A stretch of 64,000 nucleotides of DNA. Origin: Candida dubliniensis CD36. Taxonomy: Eukaryota; Ascomycota; Pichiomycetes; Serinales; Debaryomycetaceae. The DNA lies in assembly GCF_000026945.1 (NCBI RefSeq), contig NC_012860.1:1736001-1800000 (forward strand). The letters run 5' to 3'. Shown here in pieces: positions 30,015-40,330 of the stretch. The notes under the pieces were generated by a model. The model did no database searches and had not been told where the DNA came from. It worked only from the letters and a program-made list of their open reading frames with translations. A program made the position numbers and the translations under genes. Numbering within the stretch: position 1 is the stretch's first letter; every line of letters starts with the position of its first letter.

Positions 30015-33000
30015 CTAATAATATTCTTTGAAAACATGTTCATTTCTGAAATTTTCTTCAACAACATAATATATCTCCATTAATAATTTAGGAAATTTAT
30101 CATTAAAATATTTATAAAATCCATCAGGTAATGGAGCCATTTTCAATTGTAAGCTTTCTGGCATATCATTATAATGATGATATTTATTTCTAATGGCTCG
30201 TAATAAATCCATCAATTTTTCTCGACTATATTTCCGATATTTCCCTAAATTATCCATAAATTCTTCATCATTTAATAATTTATGCCAATTACCATTATGA
30301 ACTGCTTGAGCATGTTCTTCTAATTTCAATAATAATGGACTAGGTGGATCTCTTTTTTCAATTTCAAATCGATCACTAACTTTTAATAAAAATTCTAATC
30401 GTTTGGAAAATGACCAAAATAATGGATGTTTCAAAATTTTCCCGGTATTAGGACGTTGACTAGGATCATGACTAATGATTTTTGAAATCAAATCAATTGA
30501 TTCATATCGATCATTAGGACATTTCTCCATTAATAAAGTTAAATCATATTCTCCTTTAATAATATTACCTTCACGTAAATATCTATCTCCAAATGGATGA
30601 TATCCTCCAGTTAAAATATAATAAAATACACACCCCAAAGAAAATATATCAATCGCTTTAGTTAATCGTTTACCAGAAGTAGCACCATTATTATTGCTGT
30701 TGCCATTGCTGTTGCTATTGGAATGAATTGATGAGATTGAATCAGGAGATATCTCCCATAAATCATGGTTTAATAATAATTCTGGTGCTCGCCAACCTGA
30801 AGTCCCCAGAGCAGCATTTTGTGTAGTAGCTCTAAATGAAGATTGATCATTTTCTAATTTCTTACATAATCCAAAATCCGAAATCAATAAACGAACATTA
30901 TTCTCACAACAACTTTCATTACTATCATTAATTTGATTTTGTTGTTTACCATTCCTTTTAATATTGGCCACCAAAATATTTTGTGGTTTAATATCACGAT
31001 GAACTATTTTTAATGAATGTAAATAATGTAATCCACTGGCCAATTGATATAAAATATCATTCCTTTTAGGAATACTTAAATGAGGCATCTTTTGAGGTTT
31101 CTCTATAATGTCTTCTAATGTACAAAGACACAATTCTAATGCAATGTATAAAAATTTCTCAGATTCAGAACTTTGTGAACAAAAATAACGTACAACATTA
31201 GGATGATCATCAGATTCTTGTAATAACCGCACTTCATGATTGGCAATATCATAAAAATCAAGTAACATTCTTTTAACAGCTACTGGTCGATTCTCAAATG
31301 TACCTTGGAAAACAACCGTTCCATGTGAACCATAACCAAGAATCTTATCGGATATAACGAGATTATTTTCAATTTGAAGTTTCTTTCTTGATTTAACAGC
31401 AGGTAATGAACTAGGTGGAATCAAACTCTTAGTAGTGATAATCTCTTCGTCAACTGATTCTTCATTTTGTGGTTGATCTTCTTGATCATCATCTCCATTA
31501 GTTTTCAATTTATTGTTCTTACGTGCTCCACCTCGTCTTCCTCCACGACTACCTCTTTTCCGTTTCTTTTTCGGTGTTGTTTCTTCCTTATCATCATTAC
31601 TTTCCGTTATGGTAGCTACATCGGTTTCAGTTTGCTGGTCTGGTTCAGACTCAAGATCAAGATCAGTTTCTGGTTCAACAATCACAACTTTTTTCGACTT
31701 TTTCTTATTTTTGGGGTCAGTTTCAATTTCTGGAGACAGTGACTTGGTTTTAGTGTCAACAACCAATGTATCATTGTTATCTTGTTTAACTTCGATAACG
31801 TCAGTTGTTTTTTCGTCGATTTCTTTAATCTTCTTGTCAACTGGTCTGTTGTCGGTTGCCGAAGGTATATTATTGGAGACTAATGACATAGGTGCTTCAA
31901 CAACGATTTCTTTTTCTTGTTGCAGTTGCAGTTGTTGTTTTTCTTCATCTAATTCATGTTGTTGCTTTGTGAATTGTCCAAGTACTTTTTTCACAATATT
32001 GTTTGATTTACCAAAAGTCATTAACAATACAAATAAAACTATCAACACTGCCAAATCCTCAATGATTCTTCTCATAATACCTGAGCTAGTAACATTGGAA
32101 TTATCAAACCTCAGTGTATCTTGATTATGGTGCAGATTGCCCTGTTGTTCCAATTGATTGTCTTTTGAAGGTTCAATCAAGAGAATCTCCGATGTCAAAA
32201 TTGATAATCTTGATGGGAACTTTAATCCACCAATGATATCAGGAACACCACCATTATTTTTCGTCCTTTCCGCTGATGACTGTTCGTCTTTATCATCATT
32301 ACCAGTTCCGTCACCAATCCTCTTAATATCATCCATCGGAGAATGGAATCTTTCAAATGGTTGATACGAATTTTCTGGTGATAATTCAAATACTCTATGA
32401 ATACCGGAAATTAAATGTTCAATATTTTCATTCGAATTATTAACAATCTGAAAATTCTCAATATAATCAACTGAATATTCTTTATCATTATTATTAATGT
32501 TTATGCCAGCATAATATTTATTTAAAATTTCTTGATATTTTGAAATAGGTGCACTTTTAATTAATGTTGGATAATTTTTAAAACTCATAGCAACCCATTG
32601 GTCATTGAGGTGGTCTTTTGTACTACCAGTACTGATACTCAGAGTTTTATTCACAAACACCATATTTTGATTATTAATATCATTTGATTGCAAATCATTC
32701 AATACTTTTAAAGGATGGGGTAATAATAAATAATCATTTGTTTTGGCACTATTACTGAAAACATCAAAAATACTAACGGGTAACCCTGGTAATTTGCTTA
32801 TCCATATAGGAGTACCAATATCTTTATTTATTGCCAATAAAGAACGATCATGGAATGGTGTGAAATATATCTTGTCTAATGATTGTTGGTTTTGCAAAAT
32901 CAAATCGTTATCAATATTGTTAGGCACCCATTGTGAATAAGTGACATTCCACATGACATCACTGTTTGATTTAGAATGGATCGACAATTCATATGTTGTT

Positions 33001-33683
33001 TTACCAATCATTATTGTATCATCAGCGTTAAATGCAGTTTCTGGAGGTAGTGTCGATCTCGGTATGGGACATTCATCAGTATTACCAAACGATGACTTTA
33101 TTTCACCAGTATGAATGTTGATATTATATAGTGATGTCTTTCTAGTACCAGTATATATTTTATCGTCACCACTCAATGTAAAAGGTGATTCCATTACTAG
33201 ATCTTTGATACTGGTGGGTAATTTATTTAAACCAAATTTAGGTGTGAAATAATATAGGGTACCATCCTCATAAGGTTCAACAAACCAAAGAATATTATGT
33301 GCTGCTGATTTGTCTTTGATGTTTGATTGAATTTTGACAAGTGGTTCATCTATAGGTAACGACCAAATTAGATTACCATCATCACGATTAACACAATGTA
33401 ATGAGCCATTAATGTCACTGAGTAATATTATATTATTCAAATCCCAATCGTCTAACGATCGTTCAGCTAAAGGTTGTAGTGATGCAGATGTGTATATGTT
33501 GTTAGTAGGAGTAGCTGGATTGTATGGTTGATCCTGTCGTTGTCGTTGTTGTTGTTGCTGTTGTTGCTGCTGTTGCTCTTGAGGAGATAAATATCTGGTG
33601 GTGATCCGCTCTAGTCGAGGCGAAGCAATAATCGACACTATGAGTACTGATATTATATATGAAATGAAATAGAATAAATGCAT
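30015..33683 (-). CDS. IRE1: Ire1 unfolded-protein sensor: ER transmembrane kinase/endoribonuclease
   Basis: The 1222-aa product senses misfolded ER proteins and splices HAC1 mRNA. Residues 1-20 are a signal peptide (MHLFYFISYIISVLIVSIIA), followed by a polyQ run (about 36-47). The luminal sensor starts at NIILLSDINGSLHCVNRDDG, and one membrane span lies near 538-558 (DLAVLIVLFVLLMTFG). A basic/acidic cytosolic linker with KKKRKRGSRGGRRGG precedes the kinase (about 778-1085): glycine loop LGYGSHGTVVFQG, catalytic HRDIKPQNIL, and DFG in LLISDFGLCKKL. The KEN ribonuclease domain follows to the end (KYRKYSREKLMDLLRAIRNK, YHHYNDMP, PDGFYKYFNDKFP). In the activation segment, GTSGWRAPELLLN is preceded by a CTG codon at 30807-30809 where yeast Ire1 has Ser. 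Confidence 0.97.
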   Translation of the reverse strand: MHLFYFISYIISVLIVSIIASPRLERITTRYLSPQEQQQQQQQQQQRQRQDQPYNPATPTNNIYTSASLQPLAERSLDDWDLNNIILLSDINGSLHCVNRDDGNLIWSLPIDEPLVKIQSNIKDKSAAHNILWFVEPYEDGTLYYFTPKFGLNKLPTSIKDLVMESPFTLSGDDKIYTGTRKTSLYNINIHTGEIKSSFGNTDECPIPRSTLPPETAFNADDTIMIGKTTYELSIHSKSNSDVMWNVTYSQWVPNNIDNDLILQNQQSLDKIYFTPFHDRSLLAINKDIGTPIWISKLPGLPVSIFDVFSNSAKTNDYLLLPHPLKVLNDLQSNDINNQNMVFVNKTLSISTGSTKDHLNDQWVAMSFKNYPTLIKSAPISKYQEILNKYYAGININNNDKEYSVDYIENFQIVNNSNENIEHLISGIHRVFELSPENSYQPFERFHSPMDDIKRIGDGTGNDDKDEQSSAERTKNNGGVPDIIGGLKFPSRLSILTSEILLIEPSKDNQLEQQGNLHHNQDTLRFDNSNVTSSGIMRRIIEDLAVLIVLFVLLMTFGKSNNIVKKVLGQFTKQQHELDEEKQQLQLQQEKEIVVEAPMSLVSNNIPSATDNRPVDKKIKEIDEKTTDVIEVKQDNNDTLVVDTKTKSLSPEIETDPKNKKKSKKVVIVEPETDLDLESEPDQQTETDVATITESNDDKEETTPKKKRKRGSRGGRRGGARKNNKLKTNGDDDQEDQPQNEESVDEEIITTKSLIPPSSLPAVKSRKKLQIENNLVISDKILGYGSHGTVVFQGTFENRPVAVKRMLLDFYDIANHEVRLLQESDDHPNVVRYFCSQSSESEKFLYIALELCLCTLEDIIEKPQKMPHLSIPKRNDILYQLASGLHYLHSLKIVHRDIKPQNILVANIKRNGKQQNQINDSNESCCENNVRLLISDFGLCKKLENDQSSFRATTQNAALGTSGWRAPELLLNHDLWEISPDSISSIHSNSNSNGNSNNNGATSGKRLTKAIDIFSLGCVFYYILTGGYHPFGDRYLREGNIIKGEYDLTLLMEKCPNDRYESIDLISKIISHDPSQRPNTGKILKHPLFWSFSKRLEFLLKVSDRFEIEKRDPPSPLLLKLEEHAQAVHNGNWHKLLNDEEFMDNLGKYRKYSREKLMDLLRAIRNKYHHYNDMPESLQLKMAPLPDGFYKYFNDKFPKLLMEIYYVVEENFRNEHVFKEYY

Positions 33684-34568
33684 TTTTTTTTTTTTGAAGG
33701 AAAAACAAAGTCTTGAACTATACAGACTAATGAATTGAATATGAAAATATGAAAGGTGATTCCTTAGGCAAAATAATAAAAAGACTATAATGAAATGAAA
33801 GAAGAATTCCTTCTGTTTTTTTTTTTTTGTCCTTCTTTCTTTCTTTGTCCTTGGGAAGTTATAATTTAAAAAAAAAAAAGGTTAAGTAAAAGTTTGGGTT
33901 TAAAATAGTATTTGAACTCTTTCTCTCTCACTATATTTTATTTTAGTTTGCTTTTCTTTGTAGAGTGTAATGTGAAAAAGAAAAAATTTTCTTCTTTCTT
34001 CTTTGTTTGGCTTCCTTAAATTTCAGTCCACTCACTCACTCACTCACTCAACTCCTATTCTTGATTCACACTTTTTCTGTCTCTTTGTTTTATATTCCTG
34101 GTCAGGTGATTTAAAGTTATAAGTTTTTTCCTTTGTATGATTCTAATTAACCGTGATAAACATATGAATATCTGTGGTGTTGATGATTTATTCTAGAATC
34201 TCCCTTATTATCTTAATCTTGTAATGTGTTATTATTTATAGTGGGAATCTTGTTTTGTTCTCTAGTGGTGGTGGTAATGAATAAAAAATGTGGTGAAAAG
34301 AAGATTAAAGATTAATAATAAAATTGTAGTGTTTTTACAACATCAAAAGAAAGAAAGAAAGGAGAAGATTGGAAGGAGGAAAAAAAAATGAGGAGGGGAG
34401 GAGGGAGGAGGGGGGTGTGAAAATGAAAAATGAGAATATTTTTGCTGCCTATTTCTTTATCTATTTAATTGAATTGTATTAGTAGTAGATTATTATTTTT
34501 GATTATTAGAAACTTATCTTATTATCTTCGTAATGTTGTAAATAAATAATAATTGTGTTAACATTTAA

Positions 34569-34670
34569 TTAATGTTGTCCCAGTTGTGGTTGTTGTTGAG
34601 GAGGAGGAGCCATACTTATACCAGTAGTGTTATCAAACAACGCTCTAAACCTGTCACGTGACTCGGTTGT
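34569..34670 (-). other. Short coding-like frame, possible terminal exon or leader peptide
   Basis: Reading leftward on the minus strand from 34670, an open frame of 33 codons runs to TAA at 34569-34571. It reads ESRDRFRALFDNTTGIS followed by MAPPPQQQPQ and ends GQH (a CTG near the end would be Ser). An AG dinucleotide lies directly before it at 34671-34672, so it could follow a 3' splice site, but I see no TACTAAC branch point. Starting at its own ATG (34613) it would encode only 14 residues. The composition is less AT-driven than its surroundings. Coding status is unproven. Confidence 0.2.
34654..34664. promoter_or_regulatory. TCACGTGACTC, candidate Cbf1/bHLH site
   Basis: This 11-mer is identical to the one at 16729-16739. 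It is about 970 bp upstream of the IRE1 start and 975 bp downstream of the Swi5-like stop. It also lies inside the short frame at 34569-34670, so either could explain it. Confidence 0.3.
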
Positions 34671-35544
34671 CTAATCATTAATGAAACGTCTCCAAATCTA
34701 ACAAATAATGTATGGTTCATAACCTTTCTATGAATCTCCAAATACTTCAATTGAAGTGCTGCTATATTATTGTCCTTTCGTTTCAATAGTTTCAAGTATT
34801 ATTTGTTGTTTGATGCTTCAATCACCACATGTTATCTAATATCTTTCTTCAGGGAAATACTACACTGTAGTTAAAAACGTTTCGATCGTAGCCTCTTTCT
34901 AAACGAGTCAAGACCAATCTCTATGTATTAAAACTCTCTTTTTTTTTATGAATTTGGAAGGGGAGATATTGTTTTACAACCAGTGTTGGTTGCAAAACTG
35001 GTTGATATCACGAATCCTAATCACTACTCTATCATAGAACAATCTTTTAAATTAACTCCCATAAATTTTAATACTCACCAATACATAAATCAATAAATAG
35101 CTACATCCATATACATATACATATATATATGACTTTTCTAGTAATACATTATTCAATTCTAAAACCCATTTTGGAACCACTATTTATCTAATAACTTTTT
35201 TTTTTTTTGTTTTGTTTTCCTTTCATATACACTTGTGTAGTCAAACCAAATATATCCAGCATTACAATTAGACCTATATCACACTGTTTCATTGATAATA
35301 ACGATAAATATTCTGTATAGTCATTTACCAAAATGAAGAAATAAATAAATAAAAAAAAAAAAAACACCAATTAAAATCACGTTAAAAATTCATTATACGA
35401 CCACAATGCAAGATTCCAATCCACTTGAATTTCTTCCGATGTTATTTAAAAGAAACAACACACATATAAAAGGATATCTGTTTGTTTGTTTGTTTATTTG
35501 CTTGCTTGTTTTTCCTCCTCTTCATAATCTTCCAAACCCATATC

Positions 35545-36300
35545 TTATTCATTATTATTTATATCAATATTCATTTCTTGTAAAATATCTGAAGTTTTAA
35601 CTTTACGTTGATCAGCAATTAAGGTAATTAATTGTAGTGCCAAATCTTTTAATTCATTATATTTATTCAAATCTTGAATATATTTCTTGATGATTAATTC
35701 TGGTTCATTATTCCCTTCTAATTCATAAATTAAACGTGAGCATTGAAGTTTGATATCATTTAAAGATTGTTCCTTTAATAATAGTTTATTCTGAATATCA
35801 TCATCTTCGTTATCAACGTCATGGTTATCTTTATCTTTATCTTTATCTTTGTCTTTGTCTTTGGGGTTTTCGTTTATTATAGTGGATGTACTAGTAGTTA
35901 GTGTGGTCAGTGTGGTTGGTGTTGTTGATGCAGAAAGTGGGAATGTATTTACCAGGTTTAAGTTTGCTGTTATTATTGTAGAAGGTGTTGAATTATACGA
36001 CATAGTGGTGGGTGTATTATTATTGTTGTTGTTGTTGTGTGATGTCACCTGTTCTTTTAATTCTTGTAAATCTTGTCGCGTTGAGAGCCTATTGTTATTT
36101 CCGTAGTGGTGTAAGTGGTGGTACTGTTGTTGTTGGATGTTAAAGTGATAGGGTTCAGATGAAGGTAATCCTCTAGGTTTGGATTCAGAAGTGGGTGATG
36201 ATGTTGTGATTGTAGTTATAGTAGAATTTGCAGTTGTTGGTGATGGAGATGGAGATGGTGGTGATGATGCAGTTGGAATATCAGTTTTGGCTGACATCAT
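35545..36300 (-). CDS. SAE3: Swi5/Sae3-domain recombination accessory protein with long low-complexity N-terminus
   Basis: The predicted product is 251 aa from the ATG at 36300 (or the next one at 36297); a longer frame starts at TTG and was not used. The last 85 residues resemble the Swi5/Sae3 family: a coiled-coil helix (NKLLLKEQSLNDIKLQCSRL), then IIKKYIQDLNKYNELKDLAL, then QLITLIADQRKVKTSDILQE, matching the family order H/Y-x-LL-x-x-YN-x-x-KD followed by L-I-A-x-x-R-x-V-T. Sae3/Swi5 stimulates Rad51/Dmc1 filaments in recombination. Residues 1-165 are Ser/Thr/Asn/Pro-rich with a KDKDKDKDKDK run encoded by a hexanucleotide repeat (about 35826-35862). That part is unusual because family members are typically about 80-100 aa. 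A downstream start or an intron could shorten it. The gene symbol is tentative. Confidence 0.6.
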   Translation of the reverse strand: MMSAKTDIPTASSPPSPSPSPTTANSTITTITTSSPTSESKPRGLPSSEPYHFNIQQQQYHHLHHYGNNNRLSTRQDLQELKEQVTSHNNNNNNNTPTTMSYNSTPSTIITANLNLVNTFPLSASTTPTTLTTLTTSTSTIINENPKDKDKDKDKDKDNHDVDNEDDDIQNKLLLKEQSLNDIKLQCSRLIYELEGNNEPELIIKKYIQDLNKYNELKDLALQLITLIADQRKVKTSDILQEMNIDINNNE

Positions 36301-39300
36301 ATGGCATAAACAGACAGTTTTAGTTCCCAAAGAAAAAAAAAAAAAAAAGAAAAGAAAAGAACAAAAAAAAACCTCTCGTGATATAGTTTGGGCTAAAGTT
36401 GGTGGACGATAGTAAATAGATAACAGATCTTGAAATGAGTAAGATATGTATATAAGTAGTTAACGTTGAGTGCTTGTTATTCACTTGGTTGGATGATTGT
36501 AGTTAGTAATAAGATGGGTGGGAAGTAGTAGTAAATATATGAGCTGTATGATGGTTTATTACTTGCAGAAGAAAAAAGTATGGAGTACAGGAGAGAGAAA
36601 AAAAAAAAAGTGACTGAAAATGTGGAATTTTTTTTTTTTCTTCTGTTGTGTGATCACTTTGGTTTTGGCTTTGGCTTTGTTTGATAAGTATTAAACAAAA
36701 AAAAAAAAAAAAACAACTATTTCAAAAAGAAAATAATATCAATAACAATAATAAAAAGGATTGTATAATTCTTATAAAATGTGGAGATATTGAAAAGAAG
36801 AAAAAAAAGGGTGTCAAGGGGGGAAGGAATTGAGTAGTAAGATAAAGAAAGGTGAAGATGATAATGATTTGTGTTGGATAGGATATTTATAACAACTAAT
36901 AAGTTGATTGAAACTGTCAAAAAAAAAAAAAAAAAAAAAGCCTTGCGTTAATATTCTGGTATTTTATATGAAAGAATGAGTTGGAAATTTTAAGCTTTTC
37001 AACTATTTAGAGGTTTAGTTGTTCTTCTTCTTGAAATAATTTGTTGATGTTTTTCAATAATGTCACTTTGAATTTGCGCACATTTGAGTTGGTCATTATG
37101 TTACGTATATAAACAGTGATTTGCATTTTGTTACTGATAACCAAATGGTTCATCATGAAATGACGGCTATTTTAATTTTCTCATTTTCAATGGCTAACAA
37201 AGAAATACACTTTACACAATTTGAATATCAAATTATCAAATTTTTTTATTTCCGGGGGTGAACATTTTTTTTTTTAAAGTTATGGTTTGAAGTATTTTTA
37301 ATTAAATTACCATATTAGCATTATCTTTCAATTCTTCATTAGAAGTATAAGTTAAACATCGATGAGGTTAATAGAAAATATATGAAAATGTGCTATTTAT
37401 GTTTTGACATGAATTGGAATGCAAAAACTAAAAATTAAGAACTTTAAAAAACTAAACTAAACTAAACTCAACTCAAATAAATTAAATTGAAAAACATAGC
37501 CGTGGATGATTAGTAATAGGAGTATCACTATTGATAGTACCACACTACAACAATTAACTTCAAACAACAACCTCTGTAATAAATTCGTGTAGAAGAAATA
37601 GCTACTCTCCAACTACCTCGTCAAAGCAATTCTTTCTCGATCAATTCAATCGAACAAAGAGAAACAACATATACACAGATTTGTGGCAAGTTTACCCAGT
37701 TCGTCAAAAACTCCGTTATATATACTACCCATGATAAATGCTAAATACTTGTTCACATATAGACGAGTCCACATAAAACAAACAATATCCACCCGGTCAA
37801 AACAATGAGTGAAGAGCCATTTTTTGGAGGGAGGGTTTACAATTGGTGGTAAGATAATAGTCAAAGGCTTAATTCTTTTCCCTTTTTTTGCGTGTGTGGC
37901 AATCCTGTGGCCAAAATGAATAATTTCTTTCTTTTTCAATACTTTATTATTATTATCATTTTGCTGATTTGATAACCAGTGTAAAGAAATATTATGGTGA
38001 TGTCATAGAAGAGTTTTTTTTTTAAAAAAAAAAAATGTAATACCAAGAAGGTTTGGCAATAATAGTAGTAAGTACCAAGGAATATTATCATTATTCATTT
38101 CAAGTCATTTGACCTAAAGAAATCCTTTAAATTGTATTTGATTGTAATATTTAGAAACCAAGAAAGACGCTATTATTTAACTTTTCGATTGGTAGATAGA
38201 TATATAGATGTTGTATTTTATTTTATTTTATTTTATTTTGTTGAGGGAGGGGGGGAAGAGGAGGAGATTAATATTGAAGTGGTTGCAGTTGAAAAGAGAC
38301 ATGAAGAATATTCCTCCCTCCTCCCTACCAACATTATTAACAAATGGAAATAAAGTAACAGAAGGAAATTAAAATCTTGATAAAAACTTTAATTTAAAGA
38401 ATATCTCCAAATAGAACAATAGTTTATGATGGAAATCTATGTATGTTACTATTCTACATAATGTCTTAATTTATGCTTCATCTTGTTTCATTCTTCTATT
38501 CTTACACCACACTTTTTGACTTGTCTTTTAAGCTTTTCCATTTTCATTACCACCACCAAAGTTTACATAATCAGTGTTACATTTCCCAAATCATAATAAG
38601 AATGTATTGCAAAAAAAAAAAAAGAAAAATCATTTAATCATCATCCAATGAAATTGAGTCTTGTTTAAAATTGGAACGACCTAACAAAAAAACTGGTCTT
38701 GTTTTTGAGTTCATGTATATATCCGCCTCTTTATTCATTTATCTGTATTAACATTAACATCCTCACCTAAAAAAAAAAAATATGTATGGTAAATCAGGAA
38801 CGTCTCCTGAAACAAAAAAAAATAAAATCGGTCTTTTTCTTCTTATTGGTATATGACGTCATCCAAATCAATAGAAGAAGAACATATTGCCGTTCTAGAA
38901 ACAACAACAACAACAACAACAACAATTTTTTCGATGTGTAATGATGATTTTCAGTTGTTAATTGATTTGAGTGAAAAGTGATTACTTCATCTTATCAATA
39001 TATCCTCGGAACTTAATGTAATGTAATGAACAGATTCTAGAAATCGTGTCTTAATATCCAGGGTATGGTTTATGAATGCCTCCTGAAGTTATTTGTTAGT
39101 TTCCAGTGATTACATAATCTCACATATAACGACTTCCTTCTTGGTTGTAAAAGGAGCTTCAAGCTTCAAGTTTGAATTTTATTCATTGCAGAATCCCTGT
39201 TAATTAATTAGTTCTTGTTGTCCCACGTGGCAATCAAGAAGGAGTAGAATCCCATCAAGAATGAACACCTTTAATGATGATATGTATACACACTATGTAA

Positions 39301-40330
39301 TTATTCAACCCATTAGAATGTGTTGGTCGGAATCACTGGATCCTAATGTGTATGTAGTGTATTTTTTTTTCTTTTTTTGATATATATATAGATATATTTC
39401 TGTAATATCGTGAATAACACTTTTATGCTGTCGTTCTTAAAATTTCAGTAATATTATAATAATAATATTGTTACCTGTAAATCTCTTCTTTAAATGATTT
39501 AGTTAGTAAGTTTATATTTAATACGTGTTTAGGAATGGATTCGAGACTCTAGATTTGGTAGACCCGCATAAAAAGGATTTTCAAAGAATCAATTAGATTA
39601 GGGGAAAGAAGTAATGATCCAAAGGATGTTTTTGCGAGGGGGGGGAGAGAGAGAGGGAAGATAATTCTAGTATTGTATTTATGATTGGTGTGAATAATGT
39701 GTTGGATTTTGGAGTTGTGAAATCTCCGGGAAGAAAGGTGTAGATTTAGTTTGTTGCTTGCTTGTACATAATCAGACATTTTCTCTAAAAATTGAAAACG
39801 TTCCTTAGCAAGTAGTAGTAGCAATAAGATTACGAAATATAGAAAAAAAAAAAAAAAAAAACTGATGCCCTCCCCACTACCACCACCAGCATTGCTTGCT
39901 TTGTTTGCTTGAATCAACAAATATATTTAAACTAAATTATCGATTATCAACTACGAAAGGATCTCTCGGAACAGATACTTTTTTTTTATTTGGTTGCTTA
40001 ATCCAGTTTGAACGTTGTTTGTAGAACGACAACTGACTCATATTGTAATAAACTTCTCCTCCTAATTAGCAGCAATTTTACGAATACAAAAAAAAAAAAA
40101 CAACTCTTATTAAATACCATCAACATGAATGACTATTCTTTGAAAGGTAGTCATTTATTTTACTCTCTTAACTAAATCTAGGAAGTACTGTAAACTTACG
40201 AAATACAATAGGGAGGCTGTAGAACCATTAAGGGGAGAAGGCAAAAAAAAAAAAAAAAAATTATAATATTTATTATATAATGATGCATGTATTAGTATAT
40301 TTTATATGTGTATCAATTATATGTTTAGAT
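36301..40330. other. Intergenic: 4-kb region without a credible gene
   Basis: Between the Swi5-like start and the REEP-like stop. It contains many A/T-runs (for example 36911-36930, 40241-40260), a (TTTTA)n run at about 38216-38239, CTAAA repeats at 37450-37470, an (ACA)n microsatellite at 38900-38925 and a GA-rich stretch near 39637-39657. Frames at 37646-37939, 38132-38353 and 39549-39920 do not look like proteins. A CACGTG lies at about 39224-39229. The length suits a transcription-control region or long UTR. Confidence 0.55.
38900..38925. repeat. (ACA)n microsatellite
   Basis: Eight or more ACA units in noncoding DNA. Confidence 0.9.

Larger units (their letters stand above)
33684..35544. 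other. Intergenic: long IRE1 upstream region
   Basis: 1.86 kb. It holds T/A-runs, CTCA repeats at about 34028-34050, GA-rich sequence at 34355-34420, and a second TCACGTGAC site at 34654-34662. A short minus-strand frame at 34569-34670 looks coding-like (see separate entry). The rest shows no gene. Confidence 0.6.

Noticed and set aside
36301..36330. Upstream extension of the Swi5-like frame
   Set aside because: It also begins at TTG; the ATG pair at 36300 and 36297 is the first real start.
37646..37939. 97-codon minus-strand frame in the 4-kb spacer
   Set aside because: Composition like translated noncoding DNA (mixed Cys, Trp, Ile); no domain or signal pattern.
39549..39920. 123-codon minus-strand frame
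   Set aside because: Runs through a poly-A tract and a GA-rich repeat; no recognisable domain.
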